Assembly: GCA_032191485.1 (NCBI GenBank)
Contig: JAVDOI010000199.1
Span: 62,001-126,000, forward strand
DNA: 64,000 bases
Origin: Leptoclinus maculatus
Lineage: Eukaryota; Chordata; Actinopteri; Perciformes; Stichaeidae
Reading direction: 5' to 3'
In this document: positions 34,320 through 46,559 of the stretch, in pieces
How positions within the stretch are numbered: the stretch's first letter is position 1
How the letters are laid out: each line of letters opens with the position of its first letter
Program-made: the position numbers and the translations under genes
Notes under the pieces: model-generated
Database searches by the model: none
Told to the model about the DNA's origin: nothing
Seen by the model: only the letters and a program-made list of their open reading frames with translations

Positions 34320-36482
34320 AGTGCCTCTGTGTGTTTATCAACACTAATGAGCTCATATGAACACCTGTGTGAGAGATTAGAGTGAACAGTGATTTTCAAC
34401 AAAACTACCTGTCAAACATATGCCCTTCATACCAAAACCATGAGACTAATCAATAAAATATGGATACCGTGAGAGAGATAAGACTCTGCCAAACGCGGTA
34501 AAGTGATTTTTATGTTTGTGGTGTTAAAAATGTGAGCTACAGCGCAAGATACAAAACTGGTACCGTCTGCTTTCTTTGAGGAATTAGTGGTCAGATTTAA
34601 CATGGAGTCTAATGGAGCAGTTGGTTGGAGTTCATGTCGCTCTAAGGCTCCCTGAGCCAAATGTGTAAATCTGTGGGATTCCACAGTCAGTTTTTTACGA
34701 CAAGGACAAGATTAGCTACATTTCCATCCCAAAATTATGCATGAAGAGTGAAAATTGTGGAGTCAGTGGCAAAAGACAAATCTTTTTTTCATAAGAATCG
34801 CAAGCTGCTCTTCACTCTAGCGGTGACATCACACACTCTAAGCAGCGCAATACACACCCATTATAAAGTCAGAAAAGGACTGAAAAATCATAAAAGTAAA
34901 AATGCTACAGTTCAAAAAATGTAAAAGATATCAAAAAGCTAAATCATTCAGCAATAGTTAAGGATTTTCTCAACATTTGAAAGTTGAAATGGTTTCTGTA
35001 GCTGAAAGTATGAGTAAGTTGAAGGATTTGAAAGTTTAAAAAGTTTAAGAGGATTTGAAACTTTTCTCCATAGAAACCCATTCAAAATAAAAATTGCAAA
35101 AAGCTTAATAATTCAAAAAGTTTAAAGATTAGAAATATGAAGAGACATAGCACACATGAGCTGAAAGAGCTGAACATTTTGATAGTTGAACGGTTTCTGT
35201 AGCTTAAAATATGAAGAAGAAGCGTTTCAAAAAAACGTACAGAAGAAATATAATAAATACTAGAAAATCCCTGAAGACATTTTGACAGTGTGGCTTCTAC
35301 TGCCCGAAGACGTCGCAATATATATACACTCCGATGTTACCGGTAGTGCCGTTCAGGTTCGATTGAGATAGCGCTTCTCTCTTTTCTGCATTTTAGATTC
35401 ATACTCTTGGATTGAATCTTGTATTCTGTAAGAACCTCATTCTGAGCTTCATGTTAAGATACGGTTACTCTATGGGGCTTTTATTTTGAAAGGGTGGGAC
35501 TGGGTTGGTGAGATAGGGGGAGAGGATACATATTCATAATGTTTGACACACAAACACAGAGGTTATTAAATGACAGGCTTCATCACAAGCATTCCAGTTA
35601 GAATCCACTCTGTGGAGCTTTTATTTTTAAATGGGAGGGGGGGTTCTCTAAAAATATCTAAGACCTGAATGACTGCATGATAGAGAGAGCCAGAGAGAGT
35701 TCACTAATTAGCTCAATCACAAACACCTTTACGTGAGAGAAATTTGACTGTACGAGTCTAACCATTCTTGGTCAAAGACTCTGATGTCGCTGGTAATCTT
35801 TCTCATTTGGAGATTGTCCTATGTTGTAACATTTTACAGCTTACCTAACTATTGTCCTGCTCTACGATGTCTTTCCTCGTCTCGCCCTCTTGTGTCATGG
35901 TGTGTGTACATGTCACTCCAATCAGGAAACTTGTCAGAATACCCACATTTGATTGGCTGAGCTGCATCACTATATCTCTAAGTCATGTGTGTGGGTGTGT
36001 CTGTGAGTCTGTGTGTTTATCAACATCAACAGCTCAATCAGAATCACCTGTGTGCCTGCAGCCTGTTCATGGAGAAAAAGCAGGGAAACAAATCTCAAAC
36101 AAATCCTCAAAACCCCCATAACCGTAGCTCCTATTGCTCCGATATTAATAACTGAGAGGAAGGATGAGTTGAAGAACAGATCATGTGAAAATTGTGTCTC
36201 TAGTGTAAAAAATTTGGCTGAACAGGCGATTTAGAAATGTGGTATCGTGTTCTGTCGAAGATGTTTTTGAAGCAAGATTTAACATTGGTCTCTATGGAGC
36301 AGAAAGTTGGTTTTCCTCTCAATTAAAGGCTACTGTGCCAAATGTGTAAGTCTGTGGGATTCCACAGTCAGTTGTTTACGACAAGGACAAGATTAGATAC
36401 TTTTCCATCCAGAAATTATGCATGAAGAGTGAAAATTGTGGAGTCAGTGGCAAAAGACAAATCTTTTTTTTAAAAGAATTTG

Positions 36483-39400
36483 ACATTATTTTCCCCACAG
36501 GAGGGGCACTGACTAAAGTGAGCAAAAACTTTGAAAAATAATAAAAATAGTTAAAACGCTTAAAGTGAATAAAATAACTAACCAGGAAAATGCAGGACCA
36601 ACCCCCCGTGATGCATGTGCAGTCCCAGGCTAAGATTCATCCGGAAAGTACCAGTAAAAAATACAAACACCTCGCAAAAAACACATTAACTTCACAAAGA
36701 ATTGTCAAAATGGTTAAAATTGAGAAAATAACCCCCCACCTACAACCAGGACAGCCTACCCGGGAAATGTGTGCAGTCCCAGGCTAAAATTCATCCGGGA
36801 AGTACCGTTAAGAAATGCAAACACCTCGCAAAAAACATATTAAAATCACTAAAAATGGTCAAAATGTTCAAAATTAATAAAAGAACCATACAGGTACACT
36901 CAGAAGGAATGGCCAGAGGTGTTTAGCCACTTTAAACCCGAACCTGATCCGATCTAGAGCCTCAAAAGCCGGTTTAGTGACCAAAACCAATAGGCTGGAG
37001 GAAATACTTCTACATTGAACTTTTGAAGCATTTATCGACCGATTTTCCCGGGTTCTTTTCACCAGGGCCGTAGAGGCTCTCGGGAGGTATACTGGAGCCG
37101 AGTTTCAGAAAACAAAACGGCTTCTATCACCTCCAAATCGATTTTAAGGACGTTTTCATTTGAAAAGTTGACCCAGGCTGCAATACATTATTTTCCCCAC
37201 AGGAGGGGCACTGACTGAAGTGAGCAAAAACTTGGAAAAATGATAAAAATGGTTAAAACGCTTAAAATGAATGAAATAACTAACCAGGAAAATGCAGGAC
37301 CAACCCCCCGTGATGCATGTGCAGTCCCAGGCTAAGATTCATCCGGGAAGTACCAGTAAAAAATACAAACACCTCGCAAAAAACACATTAAATTCACAAA
37401 GAATTGTCAAAATGGTTAAAATTAAGAAAATAACCCCCCACCTACAACCAGGACAGCCTACCCGGGAAATGTGTGCAGTCCCAGGCTAAAATTCATCCGG
37501 GAAGTACCGTTAAGAAATGCAAACACCTCGCAAAAAACATATTAAAATCACTAAAAATGGTCAAAATGGTCAAAATTAATAAAAGAACCATACAGGTACA
37601 CTCAGAAGGAATGGCCAGAGGTGTTTAGCCACTTTAAACCCGAACCTGATCCGATCTAGAGCCTCAAAAGCCGGTTTAGTGACCAAAACCAATAGGCTGG
37701 AGGAAATACTTCTACATTGAACTTTTGAAGCATTTATCGACCGATTTTCCCGGGTTCTTTTCACCAGGGCCGTAGAGGCTCTCGGGAGGTATACTGGAGC
37801 CGAGTTTCAGAAAACAAAACGGCTTCTATCACCTCCAAATCGATTTTAAGGACGTTTTCATTTGAAAAGTTGACCCAGGCTGCAATACATTATTTTCCCC
37901 ACAGGAGGGGCACTGACTGAAGTGAGCAAAAACTTGGAAAAATGATAAAAATGGTTAAAACGCTTAAAATGAATGAAATAACTAACCAGGAAAATGCAGG
38001 ACCAACCCCCCGTGATGCATGTGCAGTCCCAGGCTAAGATTCATCCGGGAAGTACCAGTAAAAAATACAAACACCTCGCAAAAAACACATTAAATTCACA
38101 AAGAATTGTTAAAATGGTTAAAATTAAAAAAATAACCTCCCACCTACACTCAGGACCACCTACGCGGGAAATGTGTGCAGTCCCAGGCTAAAATTCATCC
38201 GGGAAGTACCGTTAAGAAATGCAAACACCTCGCAAAAAACATATTAAAATCACTAAAAATTGTCAAAATGGTCAAAATTAATAAAAGAACCATACAGGTA
38301 CACTCAGAAGGAATGGCCAGAGGTGTTTAGCCACTTTAAATCCGAACCTGATTCGATCTAGAGCCTCAAAAGCCGGTTTAGTGACCAAAACCAATAGGCT
38401 GCAGGAAATACTTCTACATTGAACTTTTGAAGCATTTTTCGACCGATTTTCCCGGGTTCTTTTCACCAGGGCCGTGGAGGCTCTCGGGAGGTATACTGGA
38501 GCCGAGTTTCAGAAAAACAAACGGCTTCTATCACCTCCAAATCGATTTTAAGGACGTTTTCATTTGAAAAGTTGACCCAGGCTGCAATACATTATTTTCC
38601 CCACAGGAGGGGCACTGACTGAAGTGAGCAAAAACTTGGAAAAATGATAAAAATGGTTAAAACGCTTAAAATGAATGAAATAACTAACCAGGAAAATGCA
38701 GGACCAACCCCCCGTGATGCATGTGCAGTCCCAGGCTAAGATTCATCCGGGAAGTACCAGTAAAAAATACAAACACCTCGCAAAAAACACATTAAATTCA
38801 CAAAGAATTGTTAAAATGGTTAAAATTAAAAAAATAACCTCCCACCTACACTCAGGACCACCTACGCGGGAAATGTGTGCAGTCCCAGGCTAAAATTCAT
38901 CCGGGAAGTACCGTTAAGAAATGCAAACACCTCGCAAAAAACATATTAAAATCACTAAAAATTGTCAAAATGGTCAAAATTAATAAAAGAACCATACAGG
39001 TACACTCAGAAGGAATGGCCAGAGGTGTTTAGCCACTTTAAATCCGAACCTGATCCGATCTAGAGCCTCAAAAGCCGGTTTAGTGACCAAAACCAATAGG
39101 CTGGAGGAAATACTTCTACATTGAACTTTTGAAGCATTTTTCGACCGATTTTCCCGGGTTCTTTTCACCAGGGCCGTGGAGGCTCTCGGGAGGTATACTG
39201 GAGCCGAGTTTCAGAAAAACAAACGGCTTCTATCACCTCCAAATCGATTTTAAGGACGTTTTCATTTGAAAAGTTGACCCAGGCTGCAATACATTATTTT
39301 CCCCACAGGAGGGGCACTGACTGAAGTGAGCAAAAACTTGGAAAAATGATAAAAATGGTTAAAACGCTTAAATTGAATGAAATAACTAACCAGGAAAATT

Positions 39401-40393
39401 CAAGACCACCTCCCCGTGATGCATGTGCAGTGGCTGGATACAATTCATCCGGGAAGTACCGGTAAAAAATACAAACACCTCGCAAAACACATATTAAATT
39501 CACTAAAAATTGTCAAAATGGTTAAAATGAAGAAAATAACCCCCCACCTACACTCAGGACCACCTACGCGGGAAATGTGTGCAGTCCCAGGCTAAAATTC
39601 ATCCGGGAAGTACCGTTAAGAAATGCAAACACCTCGCAAAAAACATATTAAAATCACAAAAAATGGTCAAAATGGTCAAAATTAATAAAAGAACCATACA
39701 GGTACACTCAAAAGGAATGGCCAGAGGTGTTTAGCCACTTTAAACCCGAACCTGATGCGATCTAGAGCCTCAAAAGCCGGTTTAGTGACCAAAACCAATA
39801 GGCTGGAGGAAATACTTCTACATTGAACTTTTGAAGCATTTTTCGACCGATTTTCCCGGGTTCTTTTCACCAGGGCCGTAGAGGCTCTCGGGAAGTATAC
39901 TGGAGCCGAGTTTCAGAAAAACAAACGGCTTCTATCACCTCCAAATCGATTTTAAGGACGTTTTCATTTGAAAAGTTGACCCAGGCTGCAATACATTATT
40001 TTCCCCACAGGAGGGGCACTGACTGAAGTGAGCAAAAACTTGGAAAAATGATAAAAATGGTTAAAACGCTTAAATTGAATGAAATAACTAACCAGGAAAA
40101 TTCAAGACCACCTCCCCATGATGCATGTGCAGTGGCTGGATACAATTCATCCGGGAAGTATCGGTAAAAAATACAAACACCTCGCAAAACACATATTAAA
40201 TTCACTAAAAATGGTCAAAATGGTTAAAATGAAGAAAATAACCCCCCACCTACACTCAAGACCACCTACGCGGGAAATGTGTGCAGTCCCAGGCTAAAAT
40301 TCATCCGGGAAGTACCGTTAAGAAATGCAAACACCTCGCAAAAAACATATTAAAATCACTAAAAATTGTCAAAATGGTCAAAATTAATAAAAG
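36483..40393. repeat. 702-bp satellite, 5.6 tandem copies
   Basis: Monomers start at 36483, 37185, 37887, 38589, 39291 and 39993 (ACATTATTTTCCCCACAGGA). All full copies have the same 702-bp length and few substitutions, indicating recent amplification. Each monomer contains an internal duplication about 153 bp apart (GCAGTCCCAGGCTAA...TTCATCCGG). Short frames repeated once per monomer are shadows. The last copy breaks off after 401 bases at the DIRS sequence. Confidence 0.95.
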
Positions 40394-41550
40394 TGGTATT
40401 ATGCCTTTCATGAGATGCATCTCATGGCTGTCCGTCACCCAAAACTTAATAATAACAGCGCGTTTCATGCCAGGTCATACCAATGTAATCGCTGATGCCT
40501 TATCCCGTTTCAAATTTCAGGTATTCAAGAGCCTGTGCCCAGAAGCCAACACATCTCCAACAGCCGTTCCTCCCCTAGAAGCACTAATGCTCTATTCAAT
40601 CAGCCGTCACTGCAGTCTTACCTAGGGGCGGCAAGGTTCTACATGAGGAAAGGCCTAGCAGCGTCCACTTTGAAATCTTATGACTTTGCCTGGAAAAAGT
40701 TTGCCTTATTCTGCAATTCTCTGTATTTACCACTAAAACCTGTATCAATCAGTGCTGTTTGCGCATTCATCTGTCACTGCATGGAGGTGCGTTGCTTCAA
40801 GCCTCAGTATATCAGAGGTCTGGTCGCCGGGATCCAGTTTAATGCCAGATGTTTCGATCCTTCCTTTCCCAGCCTGTTTTCTAACCCAGCCATTAAGCTG
40901 CTGCTTAAAGACATTTCAAAGGTTTCTCCTCCTTACATAGACAAAAGGCTCCCCATCACCCTTTCCATATTGCAAAAAATGCTAATGGCTTTAAGAAATG
41001 GGTCTTTTTCTCCCTATGTGGATTCCCTTCTGGACAGCTGCTTTCTACTAGCTTTTTACAGGTTCCTAATGAGTGGATAATTCACCACTGCTTCTAATTC
41101 ATTCGACCCAGCTAAGGACGTCACCTTAGACTTAACCTTTCACCCAGATTTCTTCAGTCTTCTACTCAAACACTCCAAAGCCGGAGGTGCTTGTCAAATA
41201 GTTATCGCCCGGTTGGATTCTCAATTCTGCCCTTTTAAATCTATGTGTAAATATTTTAAAAACAGGTCGGGGGCCGACCCTCATGCCCCTCTGTTCCTGA
41301 CCCCCAACGGTAATCCCATGTCCAAGTCCTGGTTTAGCCATCACCTGGGGCAGGTACTGCAAAAATGCAACCTAACCCCAAAACTCTACTCAGGTCATTT
41401 AGAATAGGCGCTGCAACCTCAGCAGCCATACAAGGCCAATCTACGGCGTCACTACAACAATTGGGGCGTTGGTCATCCTCAGCTTATGCCTCCTACGTGC
41501 GCCCTGATGTCTCTGCCATCATCGGAGCTCAAAGATCCCTTAAATCTTAG
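40394..41550 (+). pseudogene. DIRS-type retrotransposon: RNase H tail and tyrosine recombinase, broken
   Basis: The first 130 bases encode the end of a DIRS RT/RNase H (ITARFMPGHTNVIADALSRF). An overlapping frame holds a tyrosine recombinase: N-terminal SAM-like part (YMRKGLAASTLKSYDFAWKK), then after a stop near 41079 the catalytic part (FRIGAATSAAIQGQ, LQQLGRWSSSAYASYVRP). The R...R/H...Y pattern of the C-terminus is partly visible; HxxR appears weakened to SGHLE* with another frame change near 41400. It is joined directly to satellite DNA, without its RT. Confidence 0.85.
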
Positions 41551-41803
41551 CAGCCATCAGCACTGCATATAACTGGTGGTCGGTGGTTGAGGGTCTTACA
41601 CTCCACTAGCTGAACAGTAAATGCAGGTCATTACCGACCCTAGAGAGTTCCGCAGGATCATTAAGGCCCCGTTGTCCAGATGCATGAAATGCTTAAGCGG
41701 GTGGTATCATGTACGGTATAAAACTGAAAGTTCCTGTGATTCTCGTGATTCATGTAACCTGTCATCCAAGTTTAAACTCTAGTAGCAGTCAGGGGCTCTG
41801 CCG

Positions 41804-42215
41804 TCTACATCAGTCATCACAAGCAGGGCACGCAGCCTTCTAGCCACTGCTGACTACATCATCATCACAAGCAGGGCACGCAGCCCTTTAGCCACTGCTG
41901 ACTACATCAGTCATCACAAGCAGGGCACGCAGCCTTCTAGCCACTGCTGACTACATCACCATCACAAGCAGGGCACGCAGCCTTCTAGCCACTGCTGTCT
42001 ACATCAGTCATCACAAGCAGGGCACGCAGCCTTCTAGCCACTGCTGACTACATCATCATCACAAGCAGGGCACACAGCCTTCTAGCCACTGCTGACTACA
42101 TCAGTCATCACAAGCAGGGCACGCAGCCCTCTAGCCACTGCTGACTACATCAGTCATCACAAGCAGGGCACGCAGCCCTCTAGCCACTGCTGGCTACATC
42201 AGTCATCACAAGATG
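41804..42215. repeat. 49-bp minisatellite
   Basis: About eight copies of a unit containing CATCACAAGCAGGGCACGCA followed by GCC(T/C)TCTAGCCACTGCTG. It lies downstream of the DIRS recombinase and may be part of that element's 3' region. Confidence 0.9.
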
Positions 42216-42944
42216 GGCACTGCTGCCCTTTAACCACTACTAATCTCCATCTTAATCGCATGCTGATTTATGGCGTCATATCAATCATATCGGGTAAGTG
42301 GTGTTATATAGTCATATCATGTAAGTAGCATATCCATTCCAATTTTACAAGTCGTTCAGTTTCTGATATTGTCATAACCGTATATTGACGTAGCATCAGA
42401 TTCATCCAGTGCTAATCCAGGTCATGCTGACCTCTTTTGGGGGTAAATCATCGAACGTCCCATGAGGGATGGCCGATTCATTAAAAGGGGCAGGTAATGG
42501 AGACTTCCCGCTGGTGAAATCCATAAAATGTCATGCCGGTCATTCCAGGACACTAGCAACGTTTTCTTAGCTCAAACGGGTCCTTTCAGGTCACTGCTGA
42601 CCATTAGTCAATGCTGGCTAAAGCAGTCATCACAAGTAGGGCAGGGCTGGTTCTACTGCCGGCACATCATATCGCATGTTCCCTCCTCACTTTTGGGGAA
42701 TTTATATTTATTGCTGCCGCTCAGGGCAATCACAACGCAATCACAAATCTCCTTGTCGAGTTCAAGCGCCAAACAATTTCTGTGTAACTCATGACGCTTC
42801 ATCTGTCATAATAAATGTTTACTAATCATTCACTTGTCTCTCCTGATTGAAATAGAATGCAGTGTCTGCAGACTGATGTCATCATGCCCTGTTCATCCAG
42901 CCTGGGCTCGGACTTCCTGGTAGCCTCCCTCCCTGCTTTGAAGT
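42216..42944. other. Probable DIRS 3' region
   Basis: Non-coding; repeats words of the minisatellite (CAGTCATCACAAG...GGGCA near 42624) out of register. Element end not located. Confidence 0.4.
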
Positions 42945-43734
42945 TTGATTTACCACAGGATGGGCGTCCAGGTGCCTAATGTAACAAGCAATACAAAAAA
43001 GTAATTACATCGTATGCATTTTACATCACCACTAACTTTTGCACATAAAGAGAATGTTATGACATATATCACGGTAAAACTCACCGATTTGACTTTGTCT
43101 CTAACCCTTTTCACAAATGCTTCGACATCTGTGTCTTTGGCAATGAAAGTCCCTTCAAAATATGGGCATTCATCCACCCTAGGAAGAAAAAAGCAGTTAA
43201 TGGATGAATATAGTAAATAAAGAAAATGTCCATGTTGCTTTCTTGCAACTTACCCTTTACGATTGAAGCGATACATTTTTCTGTTGCCATCAAGAGACAC
43301 TGCGACCATGTTCTCTCCACAGGCAGGACATGAGAAATGGTCATCTCCAAGAAGTTTGTCGATCTCGTGCCGGCAATACGTCCACTCCAAGAAACTTCTT
43401 TGGAAATTCTCAGCAGATGTTATGCCAACCTAGTAAATATGAATGCATAATGAATGGCAAGACAGATGTCAACCTGCATCAATTGCATAACTTGTGGGAG
43501 ATAAAGTATAATATTTAAAAGTCCTTTTGCAAATTATGGCACAAATGCCAAATATATAATACCATACACAGTTGTTATAATTGATCTAGAATGTGCATTA
43601 CGACATTAGTTGCCAGCACGAACTGAGCGACTTTCCAGCATTCGAATGAAAGCGTGTCTACTCAGACCAGGTGCACTGATTTTCAGATCTTCAAAGGTGA
43701 GAAATATATCGATGGCAAAAACCATGTGGAAATC
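42945..43734 (-). pseudogene. KDZ (Kyakuja-Dileera-Zisupton) transposon gene fragment
   Basis: Minus-strand exons with GT-AG sites. 43734-43607 reads FAIDIFLTFEDLKISAPGLS then RHAFIRMLESRSV. 43432-43256 reads FQRSFLEWTYCRHEIDKLLG then CPACGENMVAVSLDGNRKMY. 43180-43082 reads VDECPYFEGTFIAKDTDVEA. The CPAC...DGN block is the cysteine-cluster domain that accompanies KDZ transposases. The fragment begins exactly at the ERV2 LTR and loses similarity near 42950; the DDE-type transposase core is absent. Confidence 0.75.
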
Positions 43735-44304
43735 TGTTGGGGTCAGAAAATCTAAATGAATATCATATGTGTGCTTTGGTGTCCTCATGAGAAGGTTCAT
43801 GACCTGCATATGTGTTGAACTCACTCTGACATTCGGCTCAGCGGCTGCTATGTCTATCAAAGTGTCGAAGGCCTGCTGAGGGAGGGAGCTCCCTCGGCAC
43901 CAGGTCCTAAATCGGAATGACAACAAGGATTGTGGAGGCGCTGAAGATGTTGTGACAACGTCCTGATTACGAGGAGACGACCTTAGTGCCAGGGCAGACG
44001 CTTAAGTGAAGTAACTGATACACTTCACTGAAGCGGGGCGTGAACGCAATTTATGTGCGACACCTTGGGTGACGAAGATCTCAACTTGAAACAACCCATG
44101 TACCAATCATTGTGACTGTTTTAGTATCCATGACCAATCATATGCAGTTGTTTTGCAGTATATATGCAAGTGGCTCAGAGTTAGACCTCTGAGCAATCCT
44201 GACATGTTGTATGTATGTGATCAGCCTTACTCCTTCTTGTGCGCAAAGAATAAATGTCCTGTGATTAATGATTTTCAACCGGTCTTGAGTGAATTTTTCT
44301 ATCA
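43735..44304 (+). repeat. ERV2 5' LTR
   Basis: TGTTGGGGTCAG...TTTTTCTATCA. It lacks a roughly 30-bp duplicated word (CTGACATTTCCTGC...TGGTGAACT) present in the other two copies, otherwise nearly identical to them. TATATATG promoter motif near 44158, AATAAA near 44249. Confidence 0.92.
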
Positions 44305-44306
44305 GA

Positions 44307-44326
44307 TGGTCCTTCGAGCCGGATTC
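44307..44326 (+). promoter_or_regulatory. Primer binding site for tRNA-Tyr
   Basis: TGGTCCTTCGAGCCGGATTC, two bases after the LTR, is complementary to the 3' end (with CCA) of eukaryotic tRNA-Tyr as I recall it. It starts minus-strand DNA synthesis. Confidence 0.8.
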
Positions 44327-45099
44327 AACATCTCCGTCTTCTCCCCAGCTTGTCCTGAAACCGTGCACGGGAGAGTCTGGGACTCTTGCTTAAAGCCCTC
44401 CGCCCTATTCTCACACGAGAATAGTTTGGCACATTGAGAGGCCAGGAATCCACTCGCTGTGGGGGGAGACGGAGTGACGATTGCCTTGAACCAGACCGTG
44501 TTGGAAAGTCATTGCAGGTAAATATAAACCGTTATGTGATCTCAGACTGGGTCTACACGAGACATGATAGCAACCAAAGTTAAGTAATCTAAAAACCAAA
44601 TTGTAGGTGAAAATAACACTTTAGCGAATCTGAGAAACAGAGAGAGTTCTACTTCTATTTTCGTTAATTAAAAAGTCTGACGGACTTATTAAAGCATCCA
44701 GTTCCGGGAACTGGAGAAGAGGTAACCTGAGCATTCGAGGAATCCAAAATAGCTATCAGTCGGAGGACTAATAATCTTAGGTTCAAATAGTAACCTTTGG
44801 TAACTGGGTACCATAAAAAACTATTAGGTGCATTTGTAAATACAGGTTCAGAGAACAAGAGCGTTGATAGATCTGCCAATAGGGAGGACTGTTTAAACGG
44901 TGGTTCACAAAACAATACGAGTGACAAATCTGCCGCTTTAGGAGGTGGATTTTGTCCATTCATGTTTCTGAATAATAACATTGACAAAGGGACCTACTCG
45001 ACCACGGCTCTAGGAGCCAACAAATAAACAATTTAGTGAACTATTTCGGAAAGAGTTGCAAACTTTCTTAGGAATCCAAATTTAAAACAAAATTAGAAA
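44327..45099 (+). other. ERV2 leader
   Basis: About 770 non-coding bases between the primer site and gag. It contains repeated short words (TTAGGTTCAAATAGTAACCTT and variants near 44778 and 45311). Confidence 0.5.
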
Positions 45100-46260
45100 A
45101 TGGGGTCGAACGCTAGTAAGATCAGTGGGGAAGAAACCTTAAAAGGGGAGGTGAAATACATGAAGATGAAAGATGGAGACAGCATTAAAACATGTAAAGA
45201 GATGGAAAGAAAAATATGGGTTTGATGAGAAATTGACAGTCACAGGATGTCAAGTTTTGGTTGACCAGATAGAGGGAAAAAGTAAGGGAAAGAAGAAAAA
45301 ACTAAACTATTAGGTTCAGATAGTGACCTTAGGTTCGGGGAACACTGAAATTGACAATCTACTAGGTTTAAAAATAGTTTCGACCTTGGCTCGAGGAGCC
45401 TAAAAAACTAACACTTTAGTGAACTAAGGAAAGATTTTATTTTTTAGTACTAAGCTAAAGGAGAGATTCAACTTTTTCACTATAAAGATGAAGAATGAGG
45501 AAAGTGCTGACGTGACTAATTCTCCTGATTTGTTCCCAAGTCTACATTTTTGTGGGAATCCAGACAATGAAGTGGTATGCACCAGGCGGCCTCCTCCGAA
45601 CCTTCCCCCACCCTCTGCTTCACCCCCAGATCTTCCACAGGCGGAGGAGCTTGATCAAACTTCACGGGCTCCCGATCCGAAAACTCCTCTCCTCTCTCTC
45701 CCGTCTCCCACTGTCCCGGAGGCTCTCAGACAAAACACAGAAACAACTACAACTGAGCTTGTGACGGCACTGAGAAAAGTCATGAGCGAGACTTTTGGCA
45801 GACCGCTCTACAGGCCAGCATCCGCTAAATCAGACACAGAATACGGTGAGCAACACACACCAGTAGTATTATGCTGTACACACAGCAACAGTGTTGCAGC
45901 AAAAGAAAAGAAAAAAGGAAACAAAATATGCTATTTGACTATGATAATGATGATGAAATGTCTGAACATGTTTGTCCTAATGTGTATTTCCGAGACAACC
46001 AAAAACGTGGAGCTTTCCGCGGACGGAACAGAGGACGAGGGGAGAGCCGAGGAGGAGGAGGAGGGTTCGGGAGAAGGAGCGGAGCTTGATTCATCTGTGG
46101 AGGAGAGGGGCACTGGGCACGGGAGTGCAAGAGCAGAAAAAGAGTGGACGGAGGAGGGACATCGGAAGAGGAGACCGTCAGGACACCACATTCAACAGAT
46201 GAATCAGGTCATGTAAAAACACGCACACACACTGATGCAGAGACACAGACTGACGGTGAA
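45100..46260 (+). pseudogene. gag: ERV2 Gag relic
   Basis: The start at 45100 gives MGSNASK, a typical myristoylation signal; the matrix frame stops after about 40 codons. A later open segment (45488-46216) begins with a proline-rich region (RRPPPNLPPPSASPPDLP). In another frame at about 45990-46150 is an Arg/Gly-rich nucleocapsid stretch and a zinc knuckle (FICGGEGHWARECK), whose first Cys codon is a TGA stop at 46087. Would have built the virus core; now inactive. Confidence 0.75.
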
Positions 46261-46559
46261 GAATAATAGATAGAAATATTAGAACTATATCAAATAGAAA
46301 GGTGGGGTTAGAGTTATTGAGATGTGCAAAGTAGTATTTTTTGTGTGATTTTGGAGCATGTACAAACAGAATATCTATCGGTACCATTCAGAGAATGAAA
46401 GTGGTTCAAATAAACGATTGACTGTTGTGTGCAAGAGGTTTCTAACTCACCAAATTATTACTAAAGTCTTGATAAACTGGGTCATGGTCACAGCAAAGAC
46501 TGTGCTCTTATCTAAATTTAAACAAAATAAGTGAGACACTTTTTCCTCTCCTCTGCTGA

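Larger units (their letters stand above)
31765..36480. repeat. Segmentally repeated non-coding unit (about 1.3-1.75 kb period)
   Basis: The block beginning CACAAGAATCGCAAGCTGCT recurs near 31778, 33523 and (as ATAAGAATCGC...) 34793. The block AATATGGATACCGTGAGAGA recurs near 33188 and 34457. The block TCTGTGGGATTCCACAGTCA recurs near 33402, 34671 and 36351. GTA/GTT-rich triplet tracts near 32090-32215 and 33840-33975 are also duplicated. No coding function is seen. Confidence 0.8.

Noticed and set aside
36590..39870. Families of 62-65 codon frames repeated every 702 bp
   Set aside because: They recur only because the satellite monomer recurs; no coding signature.
41804..42215. Regularly repeated 49-bp units resembling a CRISPR array
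   Set aside because: Units are contiguous with no unique spacers, in an animal genome beside a retrotransposon: minisatellite.
45931..46191. Minus-strand frames over ERV2 gag
   Set aside because: Shadows of the Arg/Gly-rich nucleocapsid region.
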